Shown here in pieces: positions 12,851 to 26,412 of a stretch of 64,000 nt of DNA. The notes under the pieces are model-generated. The model was not told the origin of the DNA, searched no databases, and was given only the letters and a program-made list of their open reading frames with translations. A program made the translations under genes and the position numbers. This DNA comes from Balanoglossus misakiensis (lineage: Eukaryota; Hemichordata), in the NCBI GenBank assembly GCA_040954595.2, contig CM082584.2, forward strand, positions 7,688,001-7,752,000, given 5' to 3'. Every line of letters begins with the position of its first letter. Position 1 is the stretch's first letter.

Positions 12851-14415
12851 CTATGCTGCCCACTGTTAGTTCTGCGTTCCGGGTCTGAATGTTAAACTGT
12901 AAACGTTCCCTTATGGTTTTGCAGAAAAAAATGGATGATGCAACATGCCTGTACAAATCAAATGGGTCTTGAGATTAAAGGAACACTTCTAATCCCCCAA
13001 TCTCATTTCTTACGCCTGGAATTCTGTTATTCAACCAGTTTTGAACTTTTGATACAAACTGTTACACTGTCATGTAACCAGATCATCGTTTACAAACGAA
13101 CTGGACTTTGAGTACCCCAGTTGACATTTGGTTTACTTTCTATTATTGAGTTCTCAGTTTTACCTTCTGTAATTGATTTCGTTCTCCTGCCTACTACGAT
13201 TACGCGCATATACATGTTTTCATGGTAATTATGCTCCAGTTTCTTGCCAAGGGTGACGTTTTCCAGCAGGCATGCGCATCATGCTTATCTGGGGTTGTTT
13301 TTTGCCTGTGCGTAATTTGAGAGAGTGGTGACCTTTCCATCTACTAATCGCAGAAATTAAACATGTAACGAAACCCTACATTGGTCGACAGAAAATTGCT
13401 AGATCTTCTAAACATGGAATAATTACTAAAAATGACGATATTCTGTCTTCCGATAAATGGCCACTGGTTGACACAGTTGCCTGTGAACCTAAGTCACGAC
13501 AAACCTTGTTCTGTGCCCGCTCGCGGACGACACAGTTTTCAGTTCCTCAACCATTTGTCAACGTATGCACCGACGACTGCAACGATTTCACGTTTGTAGT
13601 TTTGTCTCACAGGAAATGTGAAACGTTGGGGGAGGGGGGGGGGTTCGAAACGGTCAACCATCAACAAAAGGCAAAACACTGTCAATTCCGCAGTGGAATT
13701 CTGACAAATATAAATAAGTATCTTCAGCTGAGGCGTGATGAAGAACGAGTTCACCGATTTCAACTCGAAGCCATGCAAGTACATAGTGTTTTACGTTACT
13801 GCCAAATTGTACAAGGTTCTGCCAGTTTTGCCGGGCGACAGATTAGCAATACTGTCATAGAGTCAATCCCGTGACCTATTCGCCAAGGTTCTTGTGATTC
13901 AGGAAATCGTGTGACCTAGCTTTCGTATGCGGTAATCAATGCCAGAGTAGGATGAAGGAAACGTTGGTGAGTAGCGAAGTCACGTGGTAAAGCGGGAATC
14001 AATTGCCATCATGACATAGAAAGTGCGCTGGGCTGTGTTTCCGACGCAAAATGTTACCTCCGCGCAGCCTTCTGAGTGGCTGTTTCGTCATCATTACATG
14101 GGAACGGTCGAAGAAACTGTGTCAACTCACTCAGATATATGGATCCGGGGGACACGTGCGTGCGTTGACTGACGCAGGTTTACACGTCCGGCAGAGTGGG
14201 TCGATTTCGCATATCCTTCCGCGACCCAGTTCGCCGTCACTGCACACGGCTCACAAGAATACGCCGTGGCGATAGTATTCGGAAATGATCGATCCGTGTA
14301 TTGCCGAGTCGATATAGCAGCCTGCCGCGCTGTAGCTGGCTGTCTTAATTCGTGGAATGGTCAGACACGCTTCAAAGAGTTGTATTGATTTTTCAAACTG
14401 TTACTTTCCAGGAAT
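12851..14415. other. Non-coding region
   Basis: No gene is recognised. ORFs of up to 122 codons here (13506-13874) lack any familiar motif and have no splice context. Confidence 0.5.
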
Positions 14416-14820
14416 TTACCGCTGGTGCACCTTCTTAATAATTTGTCCAGTATGTACCAAGAAAGCTCCACCACTAAAAGTCGGATGCGATTTCATTTGA
14501 TAGCTGATGAATCGAATTGTCATAGAAGGAATGGTAATGCGGCGAATACTACAGCCCGGAAGAAAATGAATCTTTTCGTAGATTATTTGTTCTTCTGAAT
14601 CATATATCCCATGACGTACACTCAACGGCGTCAGACAGCAAAACAAATATCCACGTGGAAGACATTGCACGTTGTAGACTTCCACGGCCATGAACCGACT
14701 TCCGCGATCTTGGACACTGACGCAAACCCGGATAATATTAAACGTACTTCCAAGCTCTTTGTAAACTGCAGCTTTTTAACGTATAGTATCATAATTTGGA
14801 GGCACACGCAATTCGAATGA
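14416..14820 (-). pseudogene. Possible degraded CUB-like domain fragment
   Basis: One minus-strand frame reads as a domain-like segment. It contains FELRVPPNY, then VEVYN, then SMTIRFISYQ followed by FSGGAFLVHTG. This order resembles the second half of a CUB domain (x-VEVYDG ... I.S..L.IRF.SD ... GF.A.Y). An in-frame TAA lies near 14777 and another stop lies further upstream, so it is broken, or else the part after 14766 is a separate exon (CTGCAG precedes it). The usual CUB cysteine spacing is not preserved. It could be a chance resemblance. Confidence 0.25.
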
Positions 14821-15029
14821 TTGATCCTTGCGCCACTGTCGTTACGAGTGAAGGTTCCGAGATCTGATTTCCGTCCCCACGGAGGGCACAGACGTTCGTT
14901 GGTATATGGATAGTATGTAGAGTATATATAGTTTGTCTTTATGTCTGGAGTGGATTGAAGCTGTTCCATGCAAGCGAACGATACAGAAAACGATTTCAAC
15001 TACCTATACGGGAAATTCAAACTCGTTCT

Positions 15030-15082
15030 GGTGTCTTGTATCAAACATAATGAATGGAAAAGGGCAGTGAGAGAGAGACTTT
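15030..15082. repeat. Dispersed repeat R1, copy 2 (partial)
   Basis: This segment matches only the right half of R1: GTGTCTTGTATCAAACATAA, then GGGCAGTGAGAGAGAGACTT. The left half is absent, as expected of a truncated insertion. Confidence 0.8.
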
Positions 15083-17149
15083 GTCTCATTAGGGTATGAA
15101 CTCTTGATGTTTCCAATTATCTGTTCACGGCGTTAATACTGTCAGACTTACGCGTCTTTTGGAACCAGGCGATCGAACCAAAATAGACCTGTTGTGACAA
15201 CCTGGACAGATGGTTTCGAAGGTTTACTTCACACTCTAAAAATTTACGAGGCAACTCTAAAATGAGTCTAAAAATAACCGGATTAACGAGCAACGTCACG
15301 TTGTATAGATTAAATATAGCAACCGACGGAGCTCGTCTAGGCCCTCGCCGGTGCTGTGTCAATATTCATCGTTCTTGAAATAGAAGCTAAACAGGCAGCC
15401 TATTTGTGATTTGAACAATCTTTTTCTGGGTCTTTGGGATCAATTCTGGTCGATATCGAGCGATATTAACTTGTTTGCTCGTGCGCTGCAATTAGTGGAT
15501 TAATTTGACGGTATGGTAATGAGCAATCCGCCGTGAAGAGGGGGGGGGGGGTGTCACAACGGCTCGGTTAGCTAGCATCGGGGAATTAGACTAGCGGAAT
15601 CGGGACCTGGAAGGGGTTGACGACTCCCTGGCACAGACGGCAAACTCGGTATTAAAACAATCAATAGGCAGCGCCCGTCGTCTGGCCGAATTTCCTAAAA
15701 ATAACAGCACTCGACTGAAGTGCGCCCCGAGTGTGGTTTTTTTCAGGGATATGTTAGTATATAGACGATGATGAAAAATCTGACTGCAGTCTGAAGTAGT
15801 GGCGGGTTTTCTTTCTGTCTGGAAAACACCGAAGTATATCCATTTACCTCTTTAACAGTCTGGGCGTAACGAGGCCTTTACGGCCGGTTACAAGTAGTTC
15901 ATAGAAATATCACTGTTTTTTTTGTTGGTTTCCCGCGTGGAAGCCTTACAAACATGGCGAGATTCAGGTATTCACCCGTCTTATCGCCTGATCATATCGT
16001 TACTACAGTCGATGATGTTGTCGGTTAAAATTCACTCAGAACAGTGTGCGTGTGGTGATTACAAAGAAAACGGTCCCGGGGAGTCAAATTCATGATGTAG
16101 GCCGACTCGAGTCGCGTGGAGTATGCGTTGGCTATTACGAAATTGTGATTCCGTGACAGTTGCAGAGTCCACAGTTATATTTAACTCCACGTCGAATTCA
16201 TACAGCCTTTCATAGATGATTTTCATATCGCGGCAAGTGAACGGCTGTTAATTTTATCCAAACAGAGTATCCGGTCGATAAAGGGGAGTTTTGCCGCCGT
16301 TTCTAAGTGTAAAAAATCAATTCCTTTTGCTAATGAATAATGATATATTTTTAAAAAGTGGGGTTTCGATTTTTTTTCAGAATGAATTAGAAAATTTTAA
16401 AGACTTGCTTCTTAATTTATACGACATACATTCAGACACGATAAAATTCAGATCTTATAAAGAACTAACCACATAGTATACGGATCCTGCAGTGCGCATA
16501 TTTGCTATGCAGCGCCCCCATGAGCGATCGACAGTACCGAGCATGATTCAGCAATGAAAATAGTGGGATTGATGCAATCATCTATCCAATAGCATCTAGA
16601 AATGTGCCTAGCTTTCGCACTCTGACAACCATATGAATGTGGACACTAGGTGGCGCTAAACAGCATTAAAATAAACTTCAAACGACTGAGATCTAATTGT
16701 ACTTGTCATGAACGTCCATTTTAAATAAATGCCACCCAAACGGCCCACTTTGCAGAATGAAGCCAAGGTCATGAACAAGTAGTTACAGAAAAAGTTAAAT
16801 CAATCGTCATTATAATACAAAATCTGCGGTGCAACAACAAATTTTATCGGTTATGGCCGGGGGCGCTGTCAATTTAATCCTACGTTCCGCTGTGTCTATC
16901 AGAAAACCTTTGAAGAGATTCGTGCTACGTCGGTTGGTTTTATTTTTGACTTGATTGATTTTTGTATTACGGTAACCCGTCGTGCCTTTTGCTTTGAAAG
17001 CTTTTAATGGAGTGATAAACAATAAACTATAATCTTCTTCACTGCAAGTGCGCATTATGTATTATTAGATGAGTTCAGACCTCTATCTGCGTAATGGCTT
17101 TAGTATCTTTTCAGTAAATGCAACGTATTGTGCATATCGACTTCATTTT
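15083..17149. other. Non-coding region
   Basis: No gene is recognised. It includes a G run near 15541-15552 and otherwise unique sequence. Confidence 0.5.
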
Positions 17150-17312
17150 AAGGTAGAATGCACCTCGAAAATCGAAGTAGTATTTTTTCTGACATTTGCT
17201 CAGGGTAATTTTAAAATTGAAACATATTAGAATAAAAAATTGGTGTCACCGTGCAAAGTGGGCGAAATTGTCTCAAATTTAAAATTCAAAATGGCCGCCA
17301 TTCACTATGTTA
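17150..17312 (-). repeat. Dispersed repeat R3 (AATTCAAAATGGC family), copy 1
   Basis: The reverse complement aligns with 25862-26040. Shared blocks are GGCCATTTTGAATTT, AGACAATTT, GCAnGGTGAC, AATTTTTATTC, CTTGAGCAA-like and TTTTCGAGG. The copies are old and diverged. The class of element is unknown. Confidence 0.7.
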
Positions 17313-17639
17313 ATTCTACGGAGAAATGTTAATGTGAAAACTGGGGCATGTTGTATAAAGACGAGCGACCTTTCTGCAACCTTCCGTGACCCTCGCTGAG
17401 GGCGGTGAACACTCTCGGACTTGAGGGCAGATCAATGGCCTCGTCCCCCGGCGTCGAGAACTTATATACTTTAAGTTTGCAAAGTTCAGTTGTAAACCAT
17501 AAGATGACTAATATAACCTGAATTCTGCTGGACAAAGGTGTTTTTTTAATTTTCTAATACGCATTGCTACAGTAATTAAGGTTTGCTGTTTTCCTGGCTA
17601 CAAAGGTCACGATTTACCATGGAATTTGAAATCGAATTC

Positions 17640-18060
17640 TTGCCTTTCTGACACTTACGGGGAAACCCCACGAGAACAATATCATTAAGTAGTTTTCGCG
17701 AACCTCTCGCCAAACAAATTTGGAATTAAACAATAATCTCAGCGCAAATCCACCGAGAAAACTTCAAAATGTAGAGAACATTTAATGGAAATATTTGTTG
17801 TGAGGAGTAATTTACTTCTGCAATAACGCCGCGCAGGCGACTTCAGCGCGCGTCGGTAATCACAGTTAAATTGGCTCCCAAGAAAATGTCTTTCAAATCG
17901 GTGTACTCAATCTAACGATTAAACATGCTAATCGGCGTGACAGCCAATTTTCGTTGCCTCTGTCAAATCGCACAATGTGGGACATTGTGTAACGCGTCAG
18001 ATTAATAGGCGGCGTCTGACGTCGACGCGAATTTAAGTAAGTCCTATATTTATGAATTTT
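17640..18060. promoter_or_regulatory. Candidate regulatory module with paired SOX motifs
   Basis: ACAATG (17972-17977) and CATTGT (17983-17988) face each other with a 5-base spacer. This is the arrangement used by dimeric SoxE-type sites. The surrounding few hundred bases are non-repetitive and hold several homeodomain-like ATTA cores. Function is inferred from motif arrangement only. Confidence 0.25.
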
Positions 18061-21000
18061 CTCAAAGCTGCCATAATTCTTTTCTTTTCATTTCAGTCGT
18101 ACAGCTTTGAGCGTCCATAATTACAACGTGATATCAATTTAACCCACAAAAAGCTCGCCTTCAGACCACGCATGTGTGCACTCGGCGCGGCAAAATGCGT
18201 CGCAATTGGAAAATTTGACCTGACGACATGTCACTGCGAGCGCATGGGATATCAATGTCATAATTAAAACGTTTTAGAGCCAAAAATATAACTTAGAGGA
18301 AAATTGATTTTTATAATTGCGAAAAAGCTCTCTTTTCTGTTTCGCTTCAATGTCCTGGAAACAGACAATTCGGCGCCAGCAAAGGGTAGTATTTCCATGT
18401 TGGCGAATAAATGTCACTATAAATCTTCATATTCCCGCCAAAAGAAAATTTCTGGATTGGCGCCTTCATGGAATAGTTCAGTGCGACTCTTCTTTTCATT
18501 TCACCGACAAATTGTTGCAGACCCACCAAGAACGATGATTATACTGTGTGCGAAGAAATTAATTTATGGGGAAATTTCAATTTTAAAGGGATATTATATT
18601 TCATTAGCGATGCATCATTTAAGTCCAATTAGCCACCGTAAAATGTATGACTGTTTTCTAGAATGTTGTCATTTCTCCTGCGTCGCTCATGATATCGAGG
18701 TGTATTTTTTTTCTCCATGACAGTGGACGACCTCGACAAGAATGGGCCTCTAGCACAACCAGCGTTTTCTTTTGCAGCTGTGCTTTAAATTATGCATAGT
18801 CATATATGCACCATTCATACTCAAACATGTTGGGATTCGATCAATGTGCCGGCGAGTTATTCATCTGTTTTCATATCAACAACAACTGAGCCCCGAGATG
18901 CTATTTGACGCTTCTGTCCCGTGGGACTTGAAAAGGGTTTAGGCGAAGTTGAAACGCGCCCCATGCCTGGGTGATTCCGCAGCAAGGTGGCGCGGCCCAC
19001 TTTTTGTCGGTTGTCGATTTGGGACGATTTTTCAGAAACTGGAGACAAATGTGGTGCGCCGCCTACCCCTTCTCAACAAACGATATTTTTGAGATTTCAA
19101 AAATTTACCCCGCCGTGTATACATTTGATATCTTATTATTCCGCGCAGGTACGAAGACGGGAGGCGGACAATGTTGCTCCTGGGAATTCGGCATTCGTCA
19201 TTCGTGGCATGGATTTATCTGGCCGCATTAGACCCAAGCTACAAAAACACTTATTCAAGCGTAGATTGGTTTAAAATCACATTAAACACACGCACGGGTA
19301 CAGACTCCATACAGAATGTATCGCTAAGCGCCTCTTTGACCTGTTTTTTTTTTCTTCTTCTTAAAACACGGCAGAGCACCGTGGAAGAGAACACAACTAA
19401 TCAATTTTACTGCCGTTACAATAATGGCTCGGGTTTCATTATTTCACAATTAACCTTTCCGTGCTGCTCTCTTTGGTCTCAAAATACGTCTCAGTTTCTG
19501 CCGTGGAGACCGGGTTTCCGTACGTCACAACGCGCTTGATTGATGCAAATCAAATGTCTATTTCATCATCCAATCCGTCGAACAGTAAATGGCGGCCATA
19601 CCGGGGCACTTCCTTTCATGTGATAAAAGACGCAGTTATCTGATTATTTTTGATCACTCTATTTGTTATGCACTCCTCTTTTTACTGGCATCGTCTTTAA
19701 GTTACTATTATATCTACTTTCAAAGTTTATTTTCGAGCACGCTGGTGGGAAGTATGGGCCTCTTTTTATCGTGTAATTTCCGACGGATTTACGACCATCA
19801 ACTAAACAAGGCTATAGTACAATATATTTTCTGTTCTTAGACAGTACTCAGTGACCCGGCTCTTTTTAAGGGGGCCATAATAAAACAAGGTTGGCTATAG
19901 TGCTAATATTACCTATTACCCTTGGAAATATTCATTCTCAAATTGGCGTTATTAATTATTGATTAGCGAACAGCTCTTTCAAGTTGGTATTGTAATCGTT
20001 TGAGAGGGAAGTAAAATCATGGGAATGTTTGCCTCAGTTGGAAAAGATGGCGTCGCCGCATTACCCTGATTTAAAATAAATATTTAGATTCCGTCGCCAG
20101 TGTCTGAAAGCAGGGATTTGGTCATGCGGTTCGTTAGTTTGTTTTTTGAGTCATACCGTGGTAACTGTCCTGCGCGTGCGTACCATGATGCCATATTTGA
20201 AGGCAAGGAACAAATCAGAATGTCACACCGGGGCAGAATGCATAATGAACAGTTTGCTCTGGAAGATCGTTAGCATATTAGAGAAATCCGACCTTTCGAA
20301 ACGCACAGCACATTTTGTGAACATGAGTGAAATCTGGCCAACTGACTTTGACTGACTGTACCCACTACAGTACACGCGCGTTGACTGACTGTTGCCACCT
20401 TTCAACATTGGGCAGTCATCTGATAGGTCGTCAATGTCCACGTCACAAGCAGAACATTCGAAAACATCCGTTAGCTCTAGCTCACCAGATAACATATAGT
20501 CGTCTGGTTCCCTGACCCACTTTGCCGCTCCGCCTATGAAAAGGGTCAGGCATACGTCATTCTATTCTTAGCTGTCATTGGCCAATCAAAGCATCACGCG
20601 TGAAAATATCGATCTCTTTCTTGCGTTGGATAATCCACATTTTAAAATATTAATGAAGAAATTTCTTCATGTCTGTAGAGCAAAACGTAAAATTAGTCTG
20701 TCATTGGAAATGTATAACACATTTGCATTGTTTTCAGGGCAGTATTCGTCTTGAGATTGAAAATTTACGGCGGCCGTTTTGCCCCAAAGTCTTCAGTGGC
20801 AAAACAGCTGCCACCTGTGAGTCTGTCTCTTCGTTCACAGCGCAACCAATTATAGATCATTATATAACAGTGCCGAACATTTGACCTCTAATAGGTGGAC
20901 CACTGTAATGCAAATTTCTCCGAAAACGTCATCGGATTCGCTTTTACTATTCTTGTGCAATGTAAAGGCAAATTTAACTTCATTTTTTGGTTCAGAAAAC

Positions 21001-24000
21001 TTCATAGTCGTATCATACAACGCCGCGGCCTTATCACTTCCCAAGCGAATTATTAAATGTCGAATTGTATTTTGTCGAGATATCGGAGAGGGATCAATCT
21101 AATCTACACCGCATGAAATGTTAAAATATGATTTCTTCCTACGCATGCTGCCCCGGAAGGGAACGAGGTCGCATGGGGGTCACATAACCACGCGGGAATC
21201 GGCCAGAAAATTAACTGAGCTATACATCAAGTGAGTGCACCTTTGGCGCGAAAGCTGTCAGACTCGAAGAGTCGCACCGCGGACTCCAAGCTTCTGGAGG
21301 GAACCAACGTGATTTTTTGAATGACTTGAATCCATACACGAACAAGATCCACTTCTTTTCCCGCGTGTTCCCATTTTTTCACTTTTCGGTAGAATTGCGC
21401 GTTTTTGCTTTGCCGTGAACATCCTCCCATTGTTTCACATCATGACACGTGCGCGTGCAGAAATAACATTTTGCATTCTTAATGCACGATTGTAAATGTC
21501 ACGCGAGACACAACTGATTCAATTCAACACAGTTAGGTATTTTCTATCTAATAAAATCGATAAAAAATAATTAGAAAACTAATTAATTCCACTGATGACG
21601 TCAGAGTAAGCTTTTATATTTATTTAATAACTGCCGCCAACGCGAAGTTAAAGATCCCCGACCCGTTCAAGGTATTAACAAATACAAAAATGAATTTATA
21701 ATACGTTAAGGTGGTTAAATTCTAATTTTAGAGCAATAGTTTGAGAAAAGGGGTCCGGAAGAAGAGGCAATGGTTGTCATATATACATACATTGCTGGCT
21801 ATTAGTTAAATAGCTTGCTTAATAGATAGATGGATGGATACCAGATTGAGAGAGAGAGAGATTTCAACTTTACGAAGTCCGTTTGGCATGTGAAGACAAG
21901 AACGAAAGGATCTTCTTGCAGTCACCGAGAACGGGCCACGAATCTCGAAGTACGAAGAGACGTCTGCAAGAAGTCCTCGGGGCGGATCGTGACGACGCCT
22001 AACTGTCAAGTACCGTGTAAGACATGGATATCAAAAGAATGCAGAGTCTTTCACTGTGCCCCTTCATTGTTGAGCATGGTTGCAATATAAACTGTCACCA
22101 TGGCGACAGAGAGGTTGACATCCTTTTCAATTAAGGGCTTGAGTTATAACAAGGGAAGTGACGTAGGTAGCTGTTCAACCTGTGTGCAAGCTGGAACGTG
22201 AATCGCTTTCGGTTGACATCATGTAATGCTGATGATTCTTGACGGAGTTTGAAGTGTACAATACACTTGCGTTTCTGCGTCTCTATTACAAACATATAAC
22301 TTTTCTTAATTTCTTTAGTCTAGGCTACTAAGCATATTATCCCAGTTTTGCATGATTTTTATCTACAATAGTACTTGATCAACAACCCAGAACACGAGGG
22401 ATTTGTCAGTAGTTAAAAAATATGCATTGCAGTTGCGCAATGAATATCGAAGAGATGAGCCATCTGCGCAGATGCATCGGCACATGTAATCATGGAGGTA
22501 CAATGTAATCAACACCCAACTTTCCCGCGCCAAGGGACCGTTGCAATGTGCTCCTCACGCGCGCAATTCTATCTCCTGGGCCACCTTCGCGTGTATAATA
22601 ACCGAGGAACACATCAAACAAGATAGATGAGAAAGTAAGGCGGGGTTAAACAAAAATCGAATGACAATGTTTGCATGCGATATTGAACACCTCGATATCC
22701 TCGGGGCCTGCGAATAAGTGCGATATAATCGAGATGATGGATTTCTTAATTTTCAACAGTATGCTTTCAAATTGTGCAAAGCAGCAGCGCGGTCGTCATC
22801 GCCATTTGCGTTATATTCACGGTCATGAGTTATATATATATTTGTGTTTGTCATTGCGTGTACATATAAATATCAGATATATACATACATTGTATATTAC
22901 ATAGCCCTAGTTTTGACCCTAAAAAATTGCAAACTAAAAAGACGTTTTAATAATTCAGTAATATTTTGTTGCATTACTACGAAGTGAAGGATGTTTCACC
23001 ATTCGCTTTCAGTGACGGCTGACTTGCATCATTCATAATGTATGTAGAAGACCTGTGGTGACCTCGATATCTCGTAAACCAAATCGTAAACCAAGAGGGA
23101 AGGACCATTAATGCATGGTTTACGTCCGGTGTCCGTCCTTGCATTTTTTACACTAGCGAAGATGAAGCAGTGGGGAAATGTTGGGGTTTGTCAAAATGTC
23201 AGGGATATTGCATATTGGTTTGTCCACTTCAAATTTGGACGCAAATTGTACGCGAGTTTTTATAAATTAAAACTAGTTCCGGGTGTTTAAATTAAGGATT
23301 GTGCTGCGTCAGCACTTTTTTGCAATCCTTTGTAACATTTTCTCTGCGGTGGAAGAAATGTCTGAACGAAACTGTCAAAAAAAAAACAATATTATGAAGA
23401 GTCGGCGAGCAAAGTGTACTCATGAGCAGTACGAGCGAGCGTTTTTTTAACTTTCTTTAGAGCTGAAGTAGTTTTCATCAATGACTATCCCTTATTAAGG
23501 CTGGGCAATATCAAATTACTCGGCAAGGACTCGGATCATATCGCATTCGCCGAACCGGTAGGAGACGGCAGCAAGAGCTGGACGTGTACTGTTTCAAACC
23601 GCCACCTTTGGACGTTTACCGTGTTTACAGTCTCGTAGAGATTTCAGAGTAACTGTTGTGCGCTTGACAACCAGGAAGCGGAGAGTGGGCAGGCACAGGC
23701 GCGAAGGCCGTTTGATTGTCTCCTTATCCTGTAGGACGTGGGCGTCGAACTAGTCTCATTTTCCAATTTGACCATGAATGTCAATATTAAATTCTGTAAA
23801 AAGCATTTTATCACCTGCTTTGCTTTTCCCTTTAATGACCACGTTATGTAAAGCACACACTTCCTTGCGCGTTGAAAACACTCCATCTGTGTCACTTTTC
23901 ATCGTTTTTCTTCTAAAGCATCGCCATTTTCTTTTCGTGAAGTCGTTAGCGAAACATAAAGGGCGGGAAGTACAAGCACTGAAATTTACGTCGACAAAAA

Positions 24001-25861
24001 ATATAACGGCTGGAAGCGTATGTACGTGACTGATGGAGTCATGACTCATGTAAGAATCGGTGAAAAAGTGAAAAAATTTCACTGCGTGCAGCACATGTTT
24101 ATTTAAATATCATTACTCGGAGAAGTGTGCTCTGCGTAGCAATTAAATCGGTAGGATGAAGCACTGACTCTCGTCTCTGGACTGATTTCACTCTCGCCAG
24201 CCATCAATCCGTGCCAATAGAGCACGATTTGCAAACTCCCTCACATCTCCCGACCCGACAGTTTTCACGACGGCTGATTCGACTATAGTCCCCGTGCTGC
24301 AAATTGATCCAATGATCGAACCTTGAAAGTGATCGAAACGGCTAATACATGAACAATGGAAACGGGTGCCGCAGCCGTTTACTCAAGTCTCTCGTTGCAA
24401 GAGCCTACGCAACTATAGATGTATGAGAACATGCGTGTTAATAAAATCATCCACAAATTCAACATGGTGTCGTCCGTCGGCTAAGCATAACGAGAAGATT
24501 GGAGTATTTTATCGTTTAAAATATCAACGTAGAGGTGGCAAGCCCATGGGGCTTTACGCGTGCGCAGACAATCGCAGGTGCTGCTCTGTCAACATCTACA
24601 TAGTGAGGAAAGTGTTCTAGCGATTTGCATCAGCAAGCAGTAAGGTGTCGCGAACTGATGTAATTGCACGCATATACGTACTTCGACGAAAACACTGCGA
24701 GAAGTTTTCACTTTGGGAAGATGTTACAGATGCAGTTTCAGATTCAGACTCATGGCTCCATAGCGTGGTTTCGTGGTACAACGGTAAAATAAATTTGCGT
24801 CAAATATTAGATTCACACACCAGCGATTGAACTCTACCGGGTTGTCTGCATAGTATTATAAATGTATTAAATTTCGGTTGCATTCCCGCCTGTGTATGGC
24901 GAAGGACCAAAGAAGACATTAGTGAATCGAACGTTCTTGGATCTGCAGGTCTTGAGCCTATGCCTGTAGATGCATGTTATGTACGTCAATGCTAAATGGC
25001 GTGTCGGTCAAGGTAGTCTGCTGTGTGCGTAGTTGGAACCTGCGCCATGTTTGTAATTTGCATAAAGTCAGCGGGTCGAAGTAGCTGAAGTACAAATGTA
25101 TGTTATTCTCCCTTGTTTCTGATCTCATCACGGTACAAATAGCTCGGTCAAGGTCATACCTTATAAAAATGTGGTTGTGAATAACATACAACTTTTAGCT
25201 GTTTCCTCAATGCAGCACCAGTCAATTCCCTCCCAACTGTAAGCGGCAAAACCACTAGATTTCTGCAGCGGTTAAAATAAAGTCACCTTGCGATCTTTGC
25301 AAGTCACATTCAAAGCAACGGGAAAAGAAAGTCGAACGCAAAAACTTAGTTAAACAACCACGGGTAATTAAGTAATTTGTTAAGAAAATACTGTATAAAT
25401 TTCGTCAGTAATGCACTAAGCAAACATACGTGAGAAACCCCCTAGGCGTTTGCCCGCGGGGAACTTAAAATTGTATTGATTTTCGCATGTTAGTGCGTCA
25501 TAAAACATTGTACGTACCATTGGAGTTGGAATTTAGTCGTGGCGTTCATCATTTCGATAGACCTTACAATTGAACCTAGTTACTTTAGAGTCGCAATATT
25601 TACACGCCCCACTTTCTTTCTGATTATATCAGTAATGAAATTGTTGACGTATTCTTCATGCAATTGTACATGCCGCAATGAACCACGATGCTACACAAAG
25701 AAAGGCAATTTCACCGAGAAAGTCAGATAAACCATGGACGACGACATTATGATTGTACTACTACGCAAAAAGTGCAACTACCATTTATTCCCGCCCTCGG
25801 CGGAATAGCCATTCAAATTTTAAGGCGTTCTCTCTTTTTTCTGTAGAGTTTACATGGAGAC
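18061..25861. other. Non-coding region
   Basis: No gene is recognised. The 138-codon ORF at 18304-18720 has no familiar domain, low-complexity hydrophobic composition and no splice context. AT-rich microsatellite-like patches occur near 21780-21860 and 22820-22900. Confidence 0.5.
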
Positions 25862-26040
25862 TGGAGGCCATTTTGAATTTCCAAATTCAGACAATTTGGC
25901 GCTCTCTCATTCAGAAATTTGCATGGTGACCGCTAATTTTTATTCCCAATTTTAAGAGAAAATAATCGTAAGTTGCCTTGAGCAAAACAAGGTTACGGGC
26001 AAAAGTTTAAGAGAGGAATTTTCGAGGCGCAATCTACCGT
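25862..26040 (+). repeat. Dispersed repeat R3, copy 2
   Basis: This segment carries GGCCATTTTGAATTT, GCATGGTGACC, TTTTTATTCCCAATTTT, GTTGCCTTGAGCAAA and TTTTCGAGGCGCAATCTACC in order. These blocks are shared with copies at 17150-17312 (reverse), 27460-27545 (reverse, partial) and 52598-52740. Confidence 0.75.
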
Positions 26041-26354
26041 CGGTTCAAAATGGTTGCCAAAGTCTATTAATACACTAATAGTAACAACCCTCGTTTATTC
26101 TCAAATGTAATATTTCGGAATCCTTGAAGTCGGTCGACGACCTTTTTCACCAAATCTACCCTGAGGAATAAGGGTTTAGTTTGTACGTGTTGTTTTATTT
26201 TTAAGATCTAAACCGAAGTGCTACCTAAAGATAACCTACTTGTTCGGTTTGCATGTGCCATGGCAATAATTAAGGCTCTAACACAGCATACAGACTTCTA
26301 GATTTCATCGCTTATAAAAGGTCAACTTGATAAACAGAGGTCGTAGCTAATCAA

Positions 26355-26412
26355 TCTGCCTGCCTGCCTGCCTGTCCATCTGTGTCTGCCTGTCTGTGTC
26401 TCTGTCAGTCCT
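26355..26412. repeat. Imperfect (TGCC)n/(TGTC)n microsatellite
   Basis: Four TGCC units run into irregular TGTC and TGTG units. Confidence 0.8.

Noticed and set aside
18304-18720. 138-codon plus-strand ORF
   Set aside because: It has no known motif and no splice context, and an ORF of this length is expected by chance in 44 kb of six frames.
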